A stretch of DNA of 64,000 bases, taken from Gordionus sp. m RMFG-2023. Lineage: Eukaryota; Nematomorpha; Gordioida; Chordodea; Parachordodidae. Location of the stretch: positions 16,159,561 to 16,223,560 of the forward strand of contig NC_088775.1 in the NCBI RefSeq assembly GCF_954871325.1, given 5' to 3'. Shown piece by piece: positions 23,496-36,016 of the stretch. Positions within the stretch are counted from its first letter, which is position 1. Each line of letters opens with the position of its first letter. The translations under genes and the position numbers were made by a program. The notes under the pieces are model-generated. The model had not been told where the DNA came from, made no database searches, and saw only the letters and a list, made by a program, of their open reading frames with translations.

Positions 23496-23921
23496 TTACT
23501 TCTTAATTTTATGCGTGTGTTTATCATTATTCTCCTTCCTTTGAGTGTTAGAGGAATCATTTTTAGTGCGTATTCTGTCTTTGCTGCTGTGAGTGGAATT
23601 CGTTTCTATTTTTTTGACAGAATTATCGTTGGCCCCATTATCCTTCAAATCAGATCCTCCTGCAATTGATGTGAGAAGCTTTTGTAGATAATATTTAATT
23701 TCATTATTTGACTGTCCTTGGTGAGATAATTATATTAAATGATATAAATATAGGAGTAAGGTTTCTTACATTCTTGGAACCGATGTTGATTAGAGTTGTA
23801 GAGGTGAGGGTCGTGTTAGAAGATATAAATGTTTCAACAATCACGCCATTATTATTGTTATCGATGATTTGTTGGTTTTCTAACGAATTATTCGATGTAA
23901 GGATATTGGTGTTACTCGCAA
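23496..23921 (-). CDS. Unidentified Ser/Asn/Lys-rich protein, C-terminal exons
   Basis: Two minus-strand exons are proposed. Exon 23921-23770 (acceptor AACAATAG, donor GTAAGA) encodes a Ser/Thr/Asn-rich stretch with ENQQIIDNNNN and TLTSTTLINIGSKN. Exon 23678-23496 (acceptor TACAAAAG) encodes LLTSIAGGSDLKDNG, then a charged tail with NDKHTHKIKK and a TAA stop. The frame joins in phase across a 91-bp intron, and base composition rises above the AT-rich background, which supports coding. No domain is recognised; the composition is that of a disordered tail. Upstream exons should lie to the right but were not found; a patch at 24581-24778 with higher GC could belong, but its frame and splice sites are unclear. 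The open frame on the opposite strand (23708-23974) is a shadow. Confidence 0.45.
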
Positions 23922-25370
23922 CTATTGTTTATGTTTATCATATCAATAAAAAATATCAAAAAACTAGCTATTAAATATATATATTCATTAAAAAAATTGT
24001 TATCCCCTTTCCCTTCCCAGGATTATGGTGCAGTTGTTAAAATATCACGCTATATTTTTTGTAGTGATTATAGATGGGTAATGGCTTAGTTATAGCTACT
24101 TTCGACATTGCTGTAGCTTATAAACCAAAGTCAATTTTAAAAAGCTCTGGCTAGGGTCTTGAACTGAGATTTGGTCGAAATAAGAATGTAAATAAAGTCT
24201 TTATTTGGGAAAACTAAAATAAATTCTTCGTTTAAGTAAAGTTTTTATCTTTAAAAACAAGGGAAAAGTCTTTTATTGTAAACTATTTAACTATGCGATA
24301 ATATATAAATTATATAATAATCTTTTTTTATGAAATAATATATATATTTCATTATAACATATCCAATTAAATTAAAGCCTTTAACCATGATTTATAAAAT
24401 AAACATTATTATAAAATGAAATAAAATATTATTTATAATATAATAACAAGTCCAAATATAACATAATGCCTTAAACAGTAAGCTTTAAATGGACAATTAT
24501 AATCACGTTTACGACAATAATAAATAAAAAACTTTAAATTGAAATGTTACATACAAAAATACATTTTAATAAAAAAACTACTACCGACAAGATACTATTA
24601 CCGACGACAATTGACTTATTATTATGGTGGAGGATAGGGGTACCAGCTTATTGTAAGCTTTTGCGCGCCTGGTATTAGTATGATGAAGATGTAGAGACGT
24701 TTTTAAGAGACTGGATACAACATTTGCGTTCTTGGTATGGGTCTGAAGATGAAGATGGTTGTTAAAAGAAAGATTCATTATTCTCGATATTTTGTCAAAT
24801 AATTTAATAATAATGAGACATTTACTAAGATAAATATAAAAATTAATTTACATTTTTTTAAATATAAATCCAATATAAATACTGATCTACCATATTTTAA
24901 ATGTCTTAAACCTGAGACACAAATGAAATTAAGCCAGAATAATAATGGCGCTCTTAATAATCATATCTAAACTAAAATGTTATAATATATATCCTTCTAG
25001 GCTTATGAGAAAATAATGATCAAATTATGAAGAGTATGATAGTTAAATAAAATATAAAGGAGGAGAAGTCTATATTTATCCTTTTTGAAAATTTAACAAT
25101 TGTTTTTTTGAAAGTTGAAGAAAAACATTATAATCCTCAGTCAATGTAGCATAAAAAAATTGGTGATACTGCGCTACCTTTTGAAAATATGGCCGTGATA
25201 AATTATAAAATGAAATTTCACAAATTATATTATAAAATGAGAAAATATAAACAATATATATGGTGAATTTCATGACAAATCAACAAAAAAAAACACCCGA
25301 CCTTTCTTAATTTTTTACAAGGTTTGAATATATTATAATTAAGAAAGAAAATTTTTTTAGTGTATAACAT
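23922..25370. other. AT-rich stretch, possible coding scrap at 24581-24778
   Basis: Mostly featureless. At 24581-24778 the composition is less AT-biased and the minus strand is open for 65 codons (His/Ser/Thr-rich), with no recognisable motif. Open frames at 25076-25430 fall in low-complexity DNA. Confidence 0.3.
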
Positions 25371-25440
25371 CAAACAGCGGCTGAGAAAGGGACCACTAAA
25401 GGAAAATTGGGCATTTTTGGCAAAATGCACTCCATTTAAT
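25371..25440 (-). repeat. Dispersed repeat, copy 1
   Basis: Inverted relative to 26991-27066. Shared blocks: a GGAGTNCATTTT stretch, AAATGCCC, and TCAGCCGCTGTTTG. Class unknown. Confidence 0.6.
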
Positions 25441-26990
25441 TATAAATATCTTTGTAATTGAAGATAAAATTTTAATTTTTTTAAATTATTGTAAATTGAA
25501 TCATTTTCACAATATGAATATAATTTAACTTTAATTTTTCCTAAGCATAAAAGCATGAAACTTTTATATTTCAGAAATAGGTTTAACCTTTGGAACTAGA
25601 TAACTTTTCCATATTTATCATCCATATGCGAAAATTCCAGTGATATTTACTTAGCAAAAATTAAATAAATCTAAGTTGCTTAACATTTGATTCTAATAAG
25701 GATGAAGACTAGCTCTTGCTAACAAACCTTTTGGTAATGTTTGTCAAGGTCTATTAAGTAGAGATGCCATTCGCTTTGATTCCAAAAACAAGTTCATGAT
25801 GGCTTATATTATGACTTTTTATACTTATATCAAGTTACTGCATCATTAGAAAAATAACATTTTTAATAAATTTTGATTTTTTTAAAAAAATCAAATATTT
25901 TAGTTTAAAATAAATATATATAAAATTCGTCTTAAAAACGCAAATTTGCTACAGCTTACTCCTGTATCAACATGAGTTTCTTTAAAATTAGAATACAAAT
26001 CCTTAAGATTGCATAAAATGAGTATTTTCTTCAATTGGCACATCTCTCCATTAACCTTTATTGATATAAAAAAGTTTTTTATCAGCCATAGGACTATTTT
26101 AATCGGAATTATAAAATTTTCCAATAATATCTTTATTATAATCTTTAAAAAAAGCTCCCAGTATTATTTGGATTATATAAAACACCCTTTTTCTTGGCCA
26201 ATTTTTTTGTTATTCTTGCCATGAATTCAGTCGCATAAAATTCTTCTTGTTTTTAAGGTCCTATCTACTGAAGAAATTTTTACAATATCTTTCTCAATTT
26301 TATTCTAATATATCTTTTTTCCCTCTTAAGCATTTCTTCTTAAATGATGTCTCACCCATTAATGGCAATGAATCATTTATATGTTTAAGGGCAGCATAGA
26401 ATGTTGAAGGAAATATTATACTGGTTGAAGCATGTAATATTTTACAACATATACTGCAAATTTTTATATTTTTAAGATTTATTTTGGTTAATCATCCAAG
26501 GAAGTATAATTCTTAGAGCCTATGTTTGTCCAAATTTGGATTGTAATCTACTGTTTAAAAAAAATAAAAATTTTATGAAAAGATGTATATATATTATATA
26601 AAATAACAATACCCCCTTCCCCCACCTTTTACAATTTTTTATTTGAATATACAAAATATTAAAGAGTTTTAGACCTAAACATATAATTAATGATTTATCA
26701 AATATATTAAGAATTTACACAATTCACTAAATGATTAAAATGCCATATCTCCTAAAACTGTGCTCAGCTCAACTTGAAATTTTGCTTATTTTTTAATTAA
26801 TTATATACCTATATATTTTAAAAAAATGAGAGAAAAAAGACATGCCAATTCGATTTTAATTACCATTTTAGGTTTTCTATTTCCAGTTTTTGACATTTAC
26901 ATTTTTAAACAATATTTAACATTATATAAAATTAGGACTGACATAGGTTACATAATAAATTTTAAATGAAGCTTCTAGCTCAATTATATC
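25441..26990. other. AT-rich region with possible decayed coding sequence
   Basis: The minus strand of about 26340-26450 is open with protein-like content (AALKHINDSLPLMGETSF and a Lys-rich run), then broken by stops leftwards to about 25900. A plus-strand frame at about 25717-25848 is also open. Neither matches a family I recognise; both may be old transposon coding sequence. Overlapping frames at 25900-26224 are AT-rich and unsupported. Confidence 0.3.
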
Positions 26991-27066
26991 CATTAAAGGG
27001 AGTCCATTTTACCCCAAATGCCCCATTTTTCGACCTTTAGAGTCATGTATCTCAGCCGCTGTTTGT
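26991..27066 (+). repeat. Dispersed repeat, copy 2
   Basis: Opposite orientation to 25371-25440, sharing GGAGTCCATTTT, AAATGCCCCATTTTTCG and TCAGCCGCTGTTTG. It may mark the ends of one long element spanning 25371-27066, or two dispersed copies. Confidence 0.6.
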
Positions 27067-29274
27067 ATTTGGAGACTTAATTTAAATTTTTGGTTATAAT
27101 ATATGCTAACTCTAGTAAAAATTTTAAAAAAATCTGAGTGGATTGAGTTGAAACTCATATTGATTTTTCAAGGATTTTACCATTATACGTGTAAAGGTGA
27201 TGTAAATTATAACCTATTGAAGTGGTCATTGAATCATTACTAACATTTTCTACCAATGGAACCTATTAACCAAAATTTAAACACATTTTTAAATAAAAGG
27301 TATACCGGTTTATTAATGTTGATATATTCTTGACGAAATTCACTCATGTTGGGAAGTTCTGAAAATATCATACAAAACCTGTAATTTAAGATAATAATTA
27401 TTATCCTTATTTTATTATAAAATTTGATTTAACTATAAATCAGTTTTCATTATTCAAAATAATTAATTTTTCCCATTATTTGTGAGCACATTTACACAAT
27501 TTAAAGCAGAATTATTTTCAAAAAATGTACTTTCTTTACTCGTGAAGTAAAGGAAATTAGGATTATTATAACTCTACTTCCACTTTTGTAATAGTAAACT
27601 ACTACCCAAAACTTTTAATTGGTTCCAAAATTAAGTTATTTGAAATTTTTTACTTCTTCCCTGCTTGAGTAAAGAAAATTAACACTATCTATTCCAAATT
27701 ACCACAAGAGATTTTCTAATACTGACCTAATGCCCAAATTTAGGCTGACCCAACCTCAAATTGTGTTTTAATGCATTTTAAAGTGTCACTATGTGGTAAA
27801 AAACTTATCAATAAATAAATTATCATTTTTTTAAGTATCTAAAAGATGTTTTATTACATTTATACAAATAATTTTTAGTTTAAGATGATATAAATCATCA
27901 TAAAATATTATAATCATCTTTCTAAAACTAATTTAAAAATAATATTTTAAGATATTAATAAATAAAATAATTGTTCAATAAAAATTAGAAATTTGAATTA
28001 TATCATTTATTATTGAATATAATATTATACATAACAAAACAGATGCAATTGGCACACTGTCATTAATTTTTTATAATATATAACTTTGCTAATTTGATTT
28101 CTTTAAAATGAGCTGAATTAAAATATATATAGAAATATCGGCATAATTTTAGATCTTTATTGCAAAGAGAAAGGCTTAACAAATTATAAATTCAAACTCA
28201 ATTATGTAATTGCATATTTATCATGTATAAAAATAATTTTATTTAGATATGTCAAACATAAGTATGATCTCTTCCTTTTCAATAGTGTCCTAGTTGCCGT
28301 AACACATAATTATTTGACTGGAGTTAAAAGTTGAAGTTCGATCCTCTTTTCACACATTCTGAGAAAGACATTTTTTGAGAATATGGTATTCTTGTTCTAA
28401 GTCACTAGTGGAATCATATAATTTATGCTTGTTGTAATGTTTATTTGCTAACCTTGTTGAATAATTTGTATTTGATATTTCTTATTAGTTTTCAATCTCA
28501 ATATTTACTTATCTAACATTATTAAACTTTATAAGTTTAAAATGTTTAATAATAAATTCAGATGATGTGCAATTTTGCTTTATTAGATATTTTGTCATAA
28601 TTTTAAATTTTAGGTCTAGCAGAGAAGCCAACACCTAGATAATTTTTGAAATAAAAAGTAATAGTAAATTAAAATACTATGAAACAGGAATTCACATCAA
28701 GTTTCATATTTTACTTATATGAAACATTTCTGATCTATAATTATTACTATTAAATGCATTTCTATTTCATTTCTGAAAAGTTATGTTCAATGTTAGCCCA
28801 TTTTGTGAAGATAGATTTCTTTCCCAAAATAGATCTGATTTTAATTCATTCTCCCCTGATGAAATTTACAAATATGAACTAATAGCTAAGTTATTGTTTG
28901 CCTTAAGTAAAATATACAAGACAAGCTTACCATAGGTTCCCAATTACCATACTCAAAATATACTTTTATTTCATATAAATAGTATAATATTTTCATTATT
29001 AATATATATATATTATTTTTAAAAAACCTCCAAAATCTAAAATTATTTCCAAATATTTTTAGTCCTTGTATATTGCTGTTATTTTTTATTATGATTTTAA
29101 AAATAATAAATCCTGATAGAAATGCAGAATTGGGCAGTCAAGTTTCAAATAATGAATAAACATCAAATTCATTTATAGCTTAAGCTCATAGAGTTCTATA
29201 AATAGCAATAATAATTTAGAACAATAACATTACATTTTTAAGGGGAATGACCATTTCACACCAGAACATGCGTT
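27067..29274. other. AT-rich intergenic DNA
   Basis: No gene seen. A short hairpin CTTTACTCGTGAAGTAAAG occurs near 27535. Otherwise featureless. Confidence 0.4.
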
Positions 29275-29890
29275 AAAGCTTTAAAATTCCTGAACTTGCT
29301 CCTTCTAAGAAATTTATGTGGGTGTCTGGATGTTCTGCAGTTTTCTAAGTTCTGCCTTATTATTTTCTTAACTGTGCATACATGCCTTTCTGCTTGGCCA
29401 GAGGTGATGCAAATACTTGCTTTGCCCCTCTATCTGGCTCTTAATAGTGCACACAAATCGAACATTTCAATGCATTGTTTCAAAGCACAAATAATGCATT
29501 AATGTATTCAGTTAAATTGGACAGCATTTTTTTTGTTTTGAATTTAGATGTTTCATATTTAAAAAAAATAATAATTAATGATTCAATTTACGTTTGCTTT
29601 TTTTTTGCGTTTTGAAACACTGCATTAAAACATTCAATTTGTGGTAACTATAACTCACTCAATCTAAATGGTGCTCTGTTATCTGATACCAGAATTCCCA
29701 AATTACCATATATGTTTCAACATTTCCACTGACCTTTTGATTGAACTATTATCAAATAATGGGTATTTTGAATTGAGCCCATAATATATGTAGCTATTTC
29801 CAGTGGTCTTCCCTAAGCCAATTTGGGCCAACTACAACAGGCCATGTGTCCATGAATTTTTCTCACCTAGAGCAGATTTGTATTTCTGAT
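29275..29890 (-). pseudogene. Gypsy-type integrase relic
   Basis: Read on the minus strand in several frames, this retains pieces of a retroelement integrase core in the correct order: a block around 29690 reading ILVSDNRAPF (second catalytic Asp), and near 29400 a block reading ITSGQAERHVCTVKKI (third catalytic residue, in the N-G-x-A-E-R signature of Ty3/Gypsy and K02A2.6-like elements). Stops and shifts lie between them. No reverse transcriptase, RNase H or LTR was recognised nearby. The opposite-strand open frame 29296-29502 is a shadow of this relic. Confidence 0.75.
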
Positions 29891-30593
29891 CCTTTTACAG
29901 CCTAACCTAGAATTTTTAAAATTTTGTTTAAAATCATTTACAAATTGTTTAAAAGGGAAATAAATATAATGAATAAATGGTCAGGGCATAGATACCAATA
30001 ATTAGCTAAAGATTATGCTACAAATCACTTAACAATTTTATTACAAATACCTTTGAAATATTATTTAAGCTTATTTTGGAAGTTTAATAAGTGAAAATTA
30101 AAGTAGTATTTATAAGATTTTTTCATTAAAATATTTAAATAAAAAACTAATTTCCCAGTTCCTTTTTAGTGCAAAACTGTTTCCAAATTTGGATTGGATT
30201 GATCCAAAAAAATTTGATTCTAAACTTTGAACTCAATTAATTATTTTAAAGCAGTTTGAAAAAAATTACTAAAGAGGAAAAATTTTTGATCAAATTTTAC
30301 CAAAAATGCCAAATAATTTTTGCAAAAAATCTTATTTAAGTAAATAATTTTCATGATTAAAATTTTCAAACTGAAATTATAAAAAAAATTTCAAACTCTG
30401 TTTTAAAGTGGTGTAGAAATATGATTTACTTAAACATTAAGATAGTGCATTGCAACAAAATGCAATTTCCATTCTATAGGCATTGCTAATTTTCAAAAAT
30501 GGTTAAGCAAAAATTCAACATTAAAATATTCGCAATAAAACCAGCTTTATTATTAAAAAAATTATATAATTTATGTATTTAACATTAACATAC
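29891..30593. other. AT-rich DNA downstream of SOSS-B
   Basis: It should contain the remaining 3' exon(s) of the SOSS-B gene, but none could be identified by eye; these encode a poorly conserved tail. Confidence 0.35.
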
Positions 30594-31003
30594 TCTCCTA
30601 TTTTAAGTATTTCGCCTCCTTTTCCAACATATAATGTCAGGCAACCCTTCCAAATAGAAGTATACCTACACATATAATAGATAAGATATCTGAGTAATAT
30701 AAAAACCCTTTATGAAGTTTAACTATATCTCCTCCCTGTAAAAGCTCTCCAGGTTCATCCCAAACTGATATATTTATACTTCCAGTTTTGTCTGCTATCT
30801 TAAAAGTTTTCACTGAATGGCCATCCTTGGTAATATTTGGCTTTCCAACTGATATAATTAGTTTATTTATAATTTTTAACATTTAATAAATTATATTGAC
30901 CTATTTCTAAGACGATGAATTTAACGTATAAATTTTTTAATCCAGGTTTAATATCCTTTATTAAAGTGAAAAGTGGTTCGGGTGGTAAGATATTCATTTT
31001 CAT
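30594..31003 (-). CDS. NABP2: SOSS complex subunit B (NABP/SSB), 3'-incomplete
   Basis: Three minus-strand exons join in phase: 31003-30901, 30848-30707, 30665-30594, separated by introns of 52 and 41 bp. The start ATG at 31003-31001 is followed by [19 protein letters not shown], then an OB fold with [39 protein letters not shown], and [16 protein letters not shown] ending in GGEILKIGE. This is the full single OB fold of SOSS-B1/B2, which binds single-stranded DNA in the SOSS complex with INTS3 and INIP for double-strand-break signalling in the nucleus. After GGAGA the donor GTATGT leads to a missing 3' exon, expected to encode the variable C-terminal tail. The short intron between LHKG and YTSIW is easily misread as coding; reading through gives a false stop after LLFGRVA. 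Confidence 0.9.
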
Positions 31004-32140
31004 GTCTGCATACAATTTTATGCCAGGAATATCCGAAAATAAAATGAATGAAATGTGTTGACCCTTTTATAATAGGAGTTGACAAACGCTTATACAAATA
31101 TTTTTTAGTTAATGATGTATAATTAGCGGCTGATCAAACGTGTGAGAGGGAGAGGGATCTGCTGAGTATGATGGCCCATAATTTTTAGGGGTGGGGATTA
31201 TGGGACCTGATTTTTGAAATTTTAGTTGTCGTGAAAAGCTACAAAAACGAAAAAGAAACTTCACAGACGAGTAATTAAATATGACAATAGTCGCACCCCA
31301 GTATTAACGGGAGTTTTGTTTCATCAAAAGGGTCTGTAACTATTTAAATTCTTAGTTGGACCGTAACTCTTTGTACCTAGGTCATATATTTTATAACCGA
31401 GACGGAACCGCTCTGTAGTATGAGTGCGGATTTCATTATAAATTATATTGTAAATGAAGGAACGGAATTCTCAAGCAGTATTTGTGTAAATTTTAATATT
31501 AAATTAATTTTAAAATGAAAGAACGAGTTTTTCAGAACCGAAGTCTTAGAGCTTAATCCTAGATTAAATTGAAGAAGAAGGAATAAAATTTTCCGAACCG
31601 AAGTAGTAGTGAGGCTGTCATCTATATTTATTTTAGGGGTTAATAAAGGACCAATCTACGGTTATGAAACATCAGTTATAAATTTATTTTCAAAATAAAT
31701 GATGAGTAAATTTTTTTATTATCAAAATTTACAATTTATTTTTAAGTAAAATCAAGAAAGAATTTATTTAATATCCAAAATTATAATTTCCTTCAAGTAA
31801 AATGAATTATGTGACGTAAAAATTAGATCAAAAACATATTAAAAATTTTCATTTTTATCGTCGCTATCAGAGTTGGTCAATATCTTGAATACTTGTATCT
31901 AAGATAAAAGGTCCTTTTTTATGTAAAAATGTCTTTTACCATATACACTCAATAATACAAAAATTGCTGTTAATTCTAATATTCTTCTTTACTTCAAAAA
32001 TATTCATCTCAAAAGAAGAATTATATTAACAAAAGAATGCATCAATGAATAAATAAATCCATGAAATAAAATGAATGAATCAATCAATGAATGCTTTATA
32101 TAAAAAATACAAAACAAAAATATCGCAATATTGAGGGTTC
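31004..32140. other. SOSS-B upstream region with degenerate repeats
   Basis: Around 31440-31620 three loosely similar ~75-bp segments (GAAGGAACGGAATT, GAAAGAACGAGTTTTTCAGAACCGAAGT, GGAATAAAATTTTCCGAACCGAAGT) suggest a worn tandem repeat. An ATGA/AATC simple repeat lies near 32045-32095. No promoter element can be assigned. Confidence 0.4.
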
Positions 32141-32381
32141 TTATAATATATTATTTAATTTTCCATTTCCACCAGCTGCAACACGCCCACCCTTCATAAG
32201 TCTATTGTACATTTACTGATGGTACCTAGGAAGTTGAAATTTATCTATCTTCAGATTCATCCCATTATCGTAATTTTGGTATTGACCCCTTTTTTTATTA
32301 TTTATCAAATCGTCCTTTGAATTGTATCGACTTTGAAATTGTTTATCGTCCATGGTATTCATCGAATCGCACAGTTGAAAT
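32141..32381 (-). CDS. Unidentified exon with in-frame TAA, minus strand
   Basis: After an acceptor ATAAATCAG the minus strand is open from 32381 with protein-like content (CDSMNTMDDKQFQSRYNSKD, GQYQNYDNGMNLKIDKFQL). It reaches TAA at 32215-32213, then continues in the same frame with MYNRLMKGGRVAAGGNGK to a second TAA at 32143-32141. Codon use and GC stand out from the AT-rich surroundings. The TAA may be a real stop with the rest in the 3' UTR, a nonsense mutation, or part of a donor (CA|GTAAAT) with the last exon elsewhere. No family recognised. It lies about 1.1 kb upstream of SOSS-B on the same strand. Confidence 0.4.
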
Positions 32382-32414
32382 CTGATTTATAATATATACC
32401 TTACGAAATGAAGT

Positions 32415-32580
32415 TTGACATATTCATGTTAAATATAACTTAAATTATAAATATGCGAAATTGATAAAAATGAAAATTTCAAATCTTACGATCTTTGAAA
32501 TATTCATTTTTATGTTAAATATAACTTAAAATATAAATATGCGGAATTGATAAAATAATATATTCCAAATCTTACCCTTA
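32415..32580. repeat. Two-copy tandem duplication
   Basis: ATGTTAAATATAACTTAAA followed by TATAAATATGCG and AATTGATAAAA occurs twice about 80-85 bp apart, each ending in CAAATCTTAC. No function seen. Confidence 0.7.
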
Positions 32581-33435
32581 ATGAATTTCGGGTATATATT
32601 TTATGAATAATTAGTTATAATATTTTGAGACATGATTTCATACAGAATGTTGTTTCATAATAAAATTCAATAAAAAAAATAAAAATATTTCAAATGAACG
32701 TTACTGATTCATCAATATATAAGGAGTTTATCCTAACTGCAGTTTCAAGGTATGACACAATTGTATTTTTCTTTTAAATTTAAGTGGTCAAATTATAATA
32801 AACTATATATAAAAAAAATACCATTTCCATCTAATTTCCATATCGATTCATGTAAGCAAATATAATTTGTGATTTCTGTTTATAATTTGTTTTTTCTTAA
32901 CAAAGTTGCAATGTACTCATTTTCTTTATGTACATTATAATAAAATTGTTAATATAAATATTTTAAAAAATATATATAATAAACAATTAACAAAAAAGAA
33001 CTTTCGTTCAAGTATCGATTTATAAATATACATAATATAAAAAAATTAACAAATTCCAAATATGGTATTTAACAAAAAAAAAACTTTTTTGTTTTCAAGA
33101 AAAAACACACATTATATATCTCAATTACATTGCATATTTCATTTATAGTTCACATCTCATATAGAACCTGCTCGAACCAAAGCACATATCTAATTAACTC
33201 CTTCCTCTCTATCTTTTTAATTAATTGTATTAATATGATACTCATTATTTACCAAATCTAACAAAAACCATAACAATAGGGACCTGTGTTAATTAGATGG
33301 AATTATTTAATGAACCTCGCTTTCTCATTAGGTGCTTAATGAATATCATATATTATATATGTTAATTGTACTCCTTTACGATATAGTCCCGTTCCTACAT
33401 AAAATATAATATTTATATATATTTTAAAATACAAG
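32581..33435. other. AT-rich DNA next to the Harbinger relic
   Basis: No gene. The minus strand near 33380 reads VGTGLYRKG-like sequence that could be further decayed Harbinger transposase, but this is too short to be sure. Confidence 0.3.
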
Positions 33436-33545
33436 GGTTCCAGATTTTGCAGGACTTTTTATTTTTATATGCTTACCATCTTATGAGCCAAGGCAGTTTG
33501 CAAATCCATGTTTCTCAAAATATTCTTGTGAAATCTAAAAATATA
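33436..33545 (-). pseudogene. PIF/Harbinger transposase relic
   Basis: The minus strand reads ISQEYFEKHGFANCLGS, a stop codon, then DGKHIKIKSPAKSGTLVF. This matches the first-Asp region of Harbinger-type DDE transposases (F-x-N-C-x-G-A-x-D-G-K-H). A stop replaces the residue before the catalytic Asp, and no continuous frame extends either way, so it is a dead fragment. TTA-flanked MITEs in this window (43883, 47365, 58758) are of the kind such an enzyme would mobilise. Confidence 0.75.
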
Positions 33546-33759
33546 TTAATATCTAAATTTAATATCTTGAGTAAATTCGCCATATTATAAATCACTTGGG
33601 AATTATTATTGACTAAAATTGCTATGATGATTATCATTAGGCAAATATTTTTTAAAAGAACATTATTGGTTAAATTTGATTGACGTTTTTTGAGGATTAT
33701 TATGATAGATAAAGTTAATATTGTGTTATAAAAAACATTTATTTTTTGACCTAATTGAC

Positions 33760-33808
33760 AGGTCAAATATCGGTCAATTGACCGAAACTTATTTTACAGG
33801 TCAAATGC
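33760..33808. repeat. Palindrome with repeated GGTCA half-sites
   Basis: A perfect 14-bp palindrome CGGTCAATTGACCG (33771-33784) is flanked by two ACAGGTCAAAT copies. AGGTCA is the nuclear-receptor half-site, but there is no gene start nearby to support a regulatory role. Confidence 0.4.
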
Positions 33809-36011
33809 AAAGTCTGTGTATGCATGCTGAATCCACCTTTGAGAGCTTTGAGCATCATTGTAGAAGATAAAAAACATAGTTGAATAAAAATGATAATAGA
33901 CTAAATAATGTAAGATATGAAAATTGACAAAATTATTATTATTTATATTTTCCTTTATTCTTCATTAATTATAATAAATTATAGTAAAAATATAATAAAT
34001 TAACATTATAAAAGATTATAGTAAAAACTTATAAAAAATTAAAGTTAAAAAATAAAAAAGAATTCTTTGCAAAAATTGAAAAGTATCATAATATTCACAA
34101 AATCTCAAATATATATAATTCCTTTAATCTTGGTTTACATAATCTTTAATATTAAATAATATCGTAATAATTCTTCTAATTTGAATAAGACATTTTTCTA
34201 TTAAAAGTATCATCTGAATATTACAACACCTTCATATCCACGGATGGGTTACAACCTGAGCACATATGAGGATGGGTGTTGGAGAAGTTATGGCGAATTA
34301 ATAAAAACATGGGTTTTCTATTAAAAATTAAATATTTTATTACAATATTTTTATTTATGCGTCAAATTTTATTAATATTTATTTTATTGTTAAAATTTAA
34401 GGTCTTTTTATGAAAAATAAAAATATTTATTGTAAAAAACCTGTTTTCGACTTTAGATTTAGAAATAAGTTATTTACTATTAAAAAAATGATTTATCTAT
34501 CATAAATTTTTTTTTTATATTTACTATCCAGATATTTTAATCATTAAACACCATTACCGATTTTTGACCATATTTTTTAAAAATATTATTGAATTATAAC
34601 TACCTTTAAATAATATTTATCCATTCTTCCTACTATTGTGCTCTATAGCGAATTACAGTCTATCCATATATATTTGTGTATTATCATAAAATATATATTA
34701 ATGAATACGTAAAATAAATTAGTTAGTTTACCAAAATATTTTAAACATGCCAAAAATTATTTGGTAGGAGAAGAATGTAGCCATACTTAAATTTATTTAT
34801 GATTGTAATTTTTTTGAGAATGCACAAATTCAATATTGTACCCCCACCACCAAATGAACTATAGATGGAGCTAAAAATTATATGTGTAATAATGGAAATT
34901 ATATGCCCATTTCCACTTCTCAAATATATTTAAAATCCGAATTTTCGTATAAAGTTAATATTATTTCATAATGTAGTTTCTACAAAAAAAATAAGCGATA
35001 TTAAATTATTATTTTTGTATTAAAATTTAAGGACGATACCTTGTAAAATTAAATATCTAAGTTATTACCTTCTCCTATTTTATGTTAACTATTTGGATTA
35101 TTCAACATTAAATGAGCATCTAGCCGGACTTTCAAATTTACTTGATAATAGTGAAATGAAAGAAACTTTATCCGAATTAACTATAACATAGGCATGTGAT
35201 ATATATAATATTTAGGTGAAAAAAGACACGAGGGGAGGAATAAAAATGAATAACTAAACAGTTTTACTCAAAAAATGTATTTTAAAATAAATTTCTATAG
35301 AAAATGTTATGATATGTACATTCAATTCCTAAAAAAATAAAATAATAATTCGATCTTTCAGTGGACCGAACACCATATTACGTTTTCCGATTTGAAAATT
35401 TAAAAATATCAAGAGCAATGCGCTTCATACCTCCATAAGCAATAACGCTGAGATTCTTTTGAGAGAGTAATTAGGGTGAAGGGGGGGCACATGCCCATCT
35501 CTCATAAAAATATTGAGCCAAATTTGTAGGAATATTATTTATCTTTTTGATATTGTTTTGCAGATATAAGTTAATAAAATATAAATTTTATATATTAACT
35601 TTCTATAATAATATACATTAAATTAATTTAATATAATTTATTTTCTTGTTGAAATAATATTCAAATGTTTTTTCTATACAATTAACTTTCACCGAAATAT
35701 ATATATTTAAAATTGTGATATATATGATTATTTTATTACTTAAATATATATTTTTAATTCTTGTCTAACTCGATCACTAAAATCCTTATAATTTAAAATA
35801 TTTTAACTGCATTGAGCAAAACTTTAAATAAGAGCTAAGGGGTGTGGTTAATATTGATAGGAAAATTTTATAATTGATATGAAAGAGTAAATCAGAATGA
35901 ACGATAATTTTATTGTTGCAATTTATCTGGTATAATCAAAATTAAATATATTTTATTCTTTATTTTCCTTCAAATATGTCGATTTTTATACATATATGTA
36001 ATGTATCATCA
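33809..36011. other. AT-rich DNA, no gene seen
   Basis: Short frames (34741-34923) lack motifs. A G-rich scrap near 35480-35490 (AGGGGGGGCACATGCCC) resembles the sub-terminal G/C runs of local hAT MITEs, but no ends were found. Confidence 0.35.
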
Positions 36012-36016
36012 GATAG

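Noticed and set aside
29296-29502. Plus-strand 68-residue frame
   Set aside because: It is the opposite strand of the Gypsy integrase relic, which carries recognisable motifs on the minus strand.
30637-30882. 81-residue frame ending LLFGRVA as a whole protein
   Set aside because: It runs through a 52-bp and a 41-bp intron; splicing gives the conserved [16 protein letters not shown] continuation of SOSS-B.
32213-32215. TAA reassigned as a sense codon
   Set aside because: TAA also ends the trypsin, CAP and hAT genes at the expected places, so the standard code applies.
33760-33808. Nuclear-receptor response element
   Set aside because: GGTCA half-sites are present, but no promoter or gene start is near; chance or repeat origin cannot be excluded.
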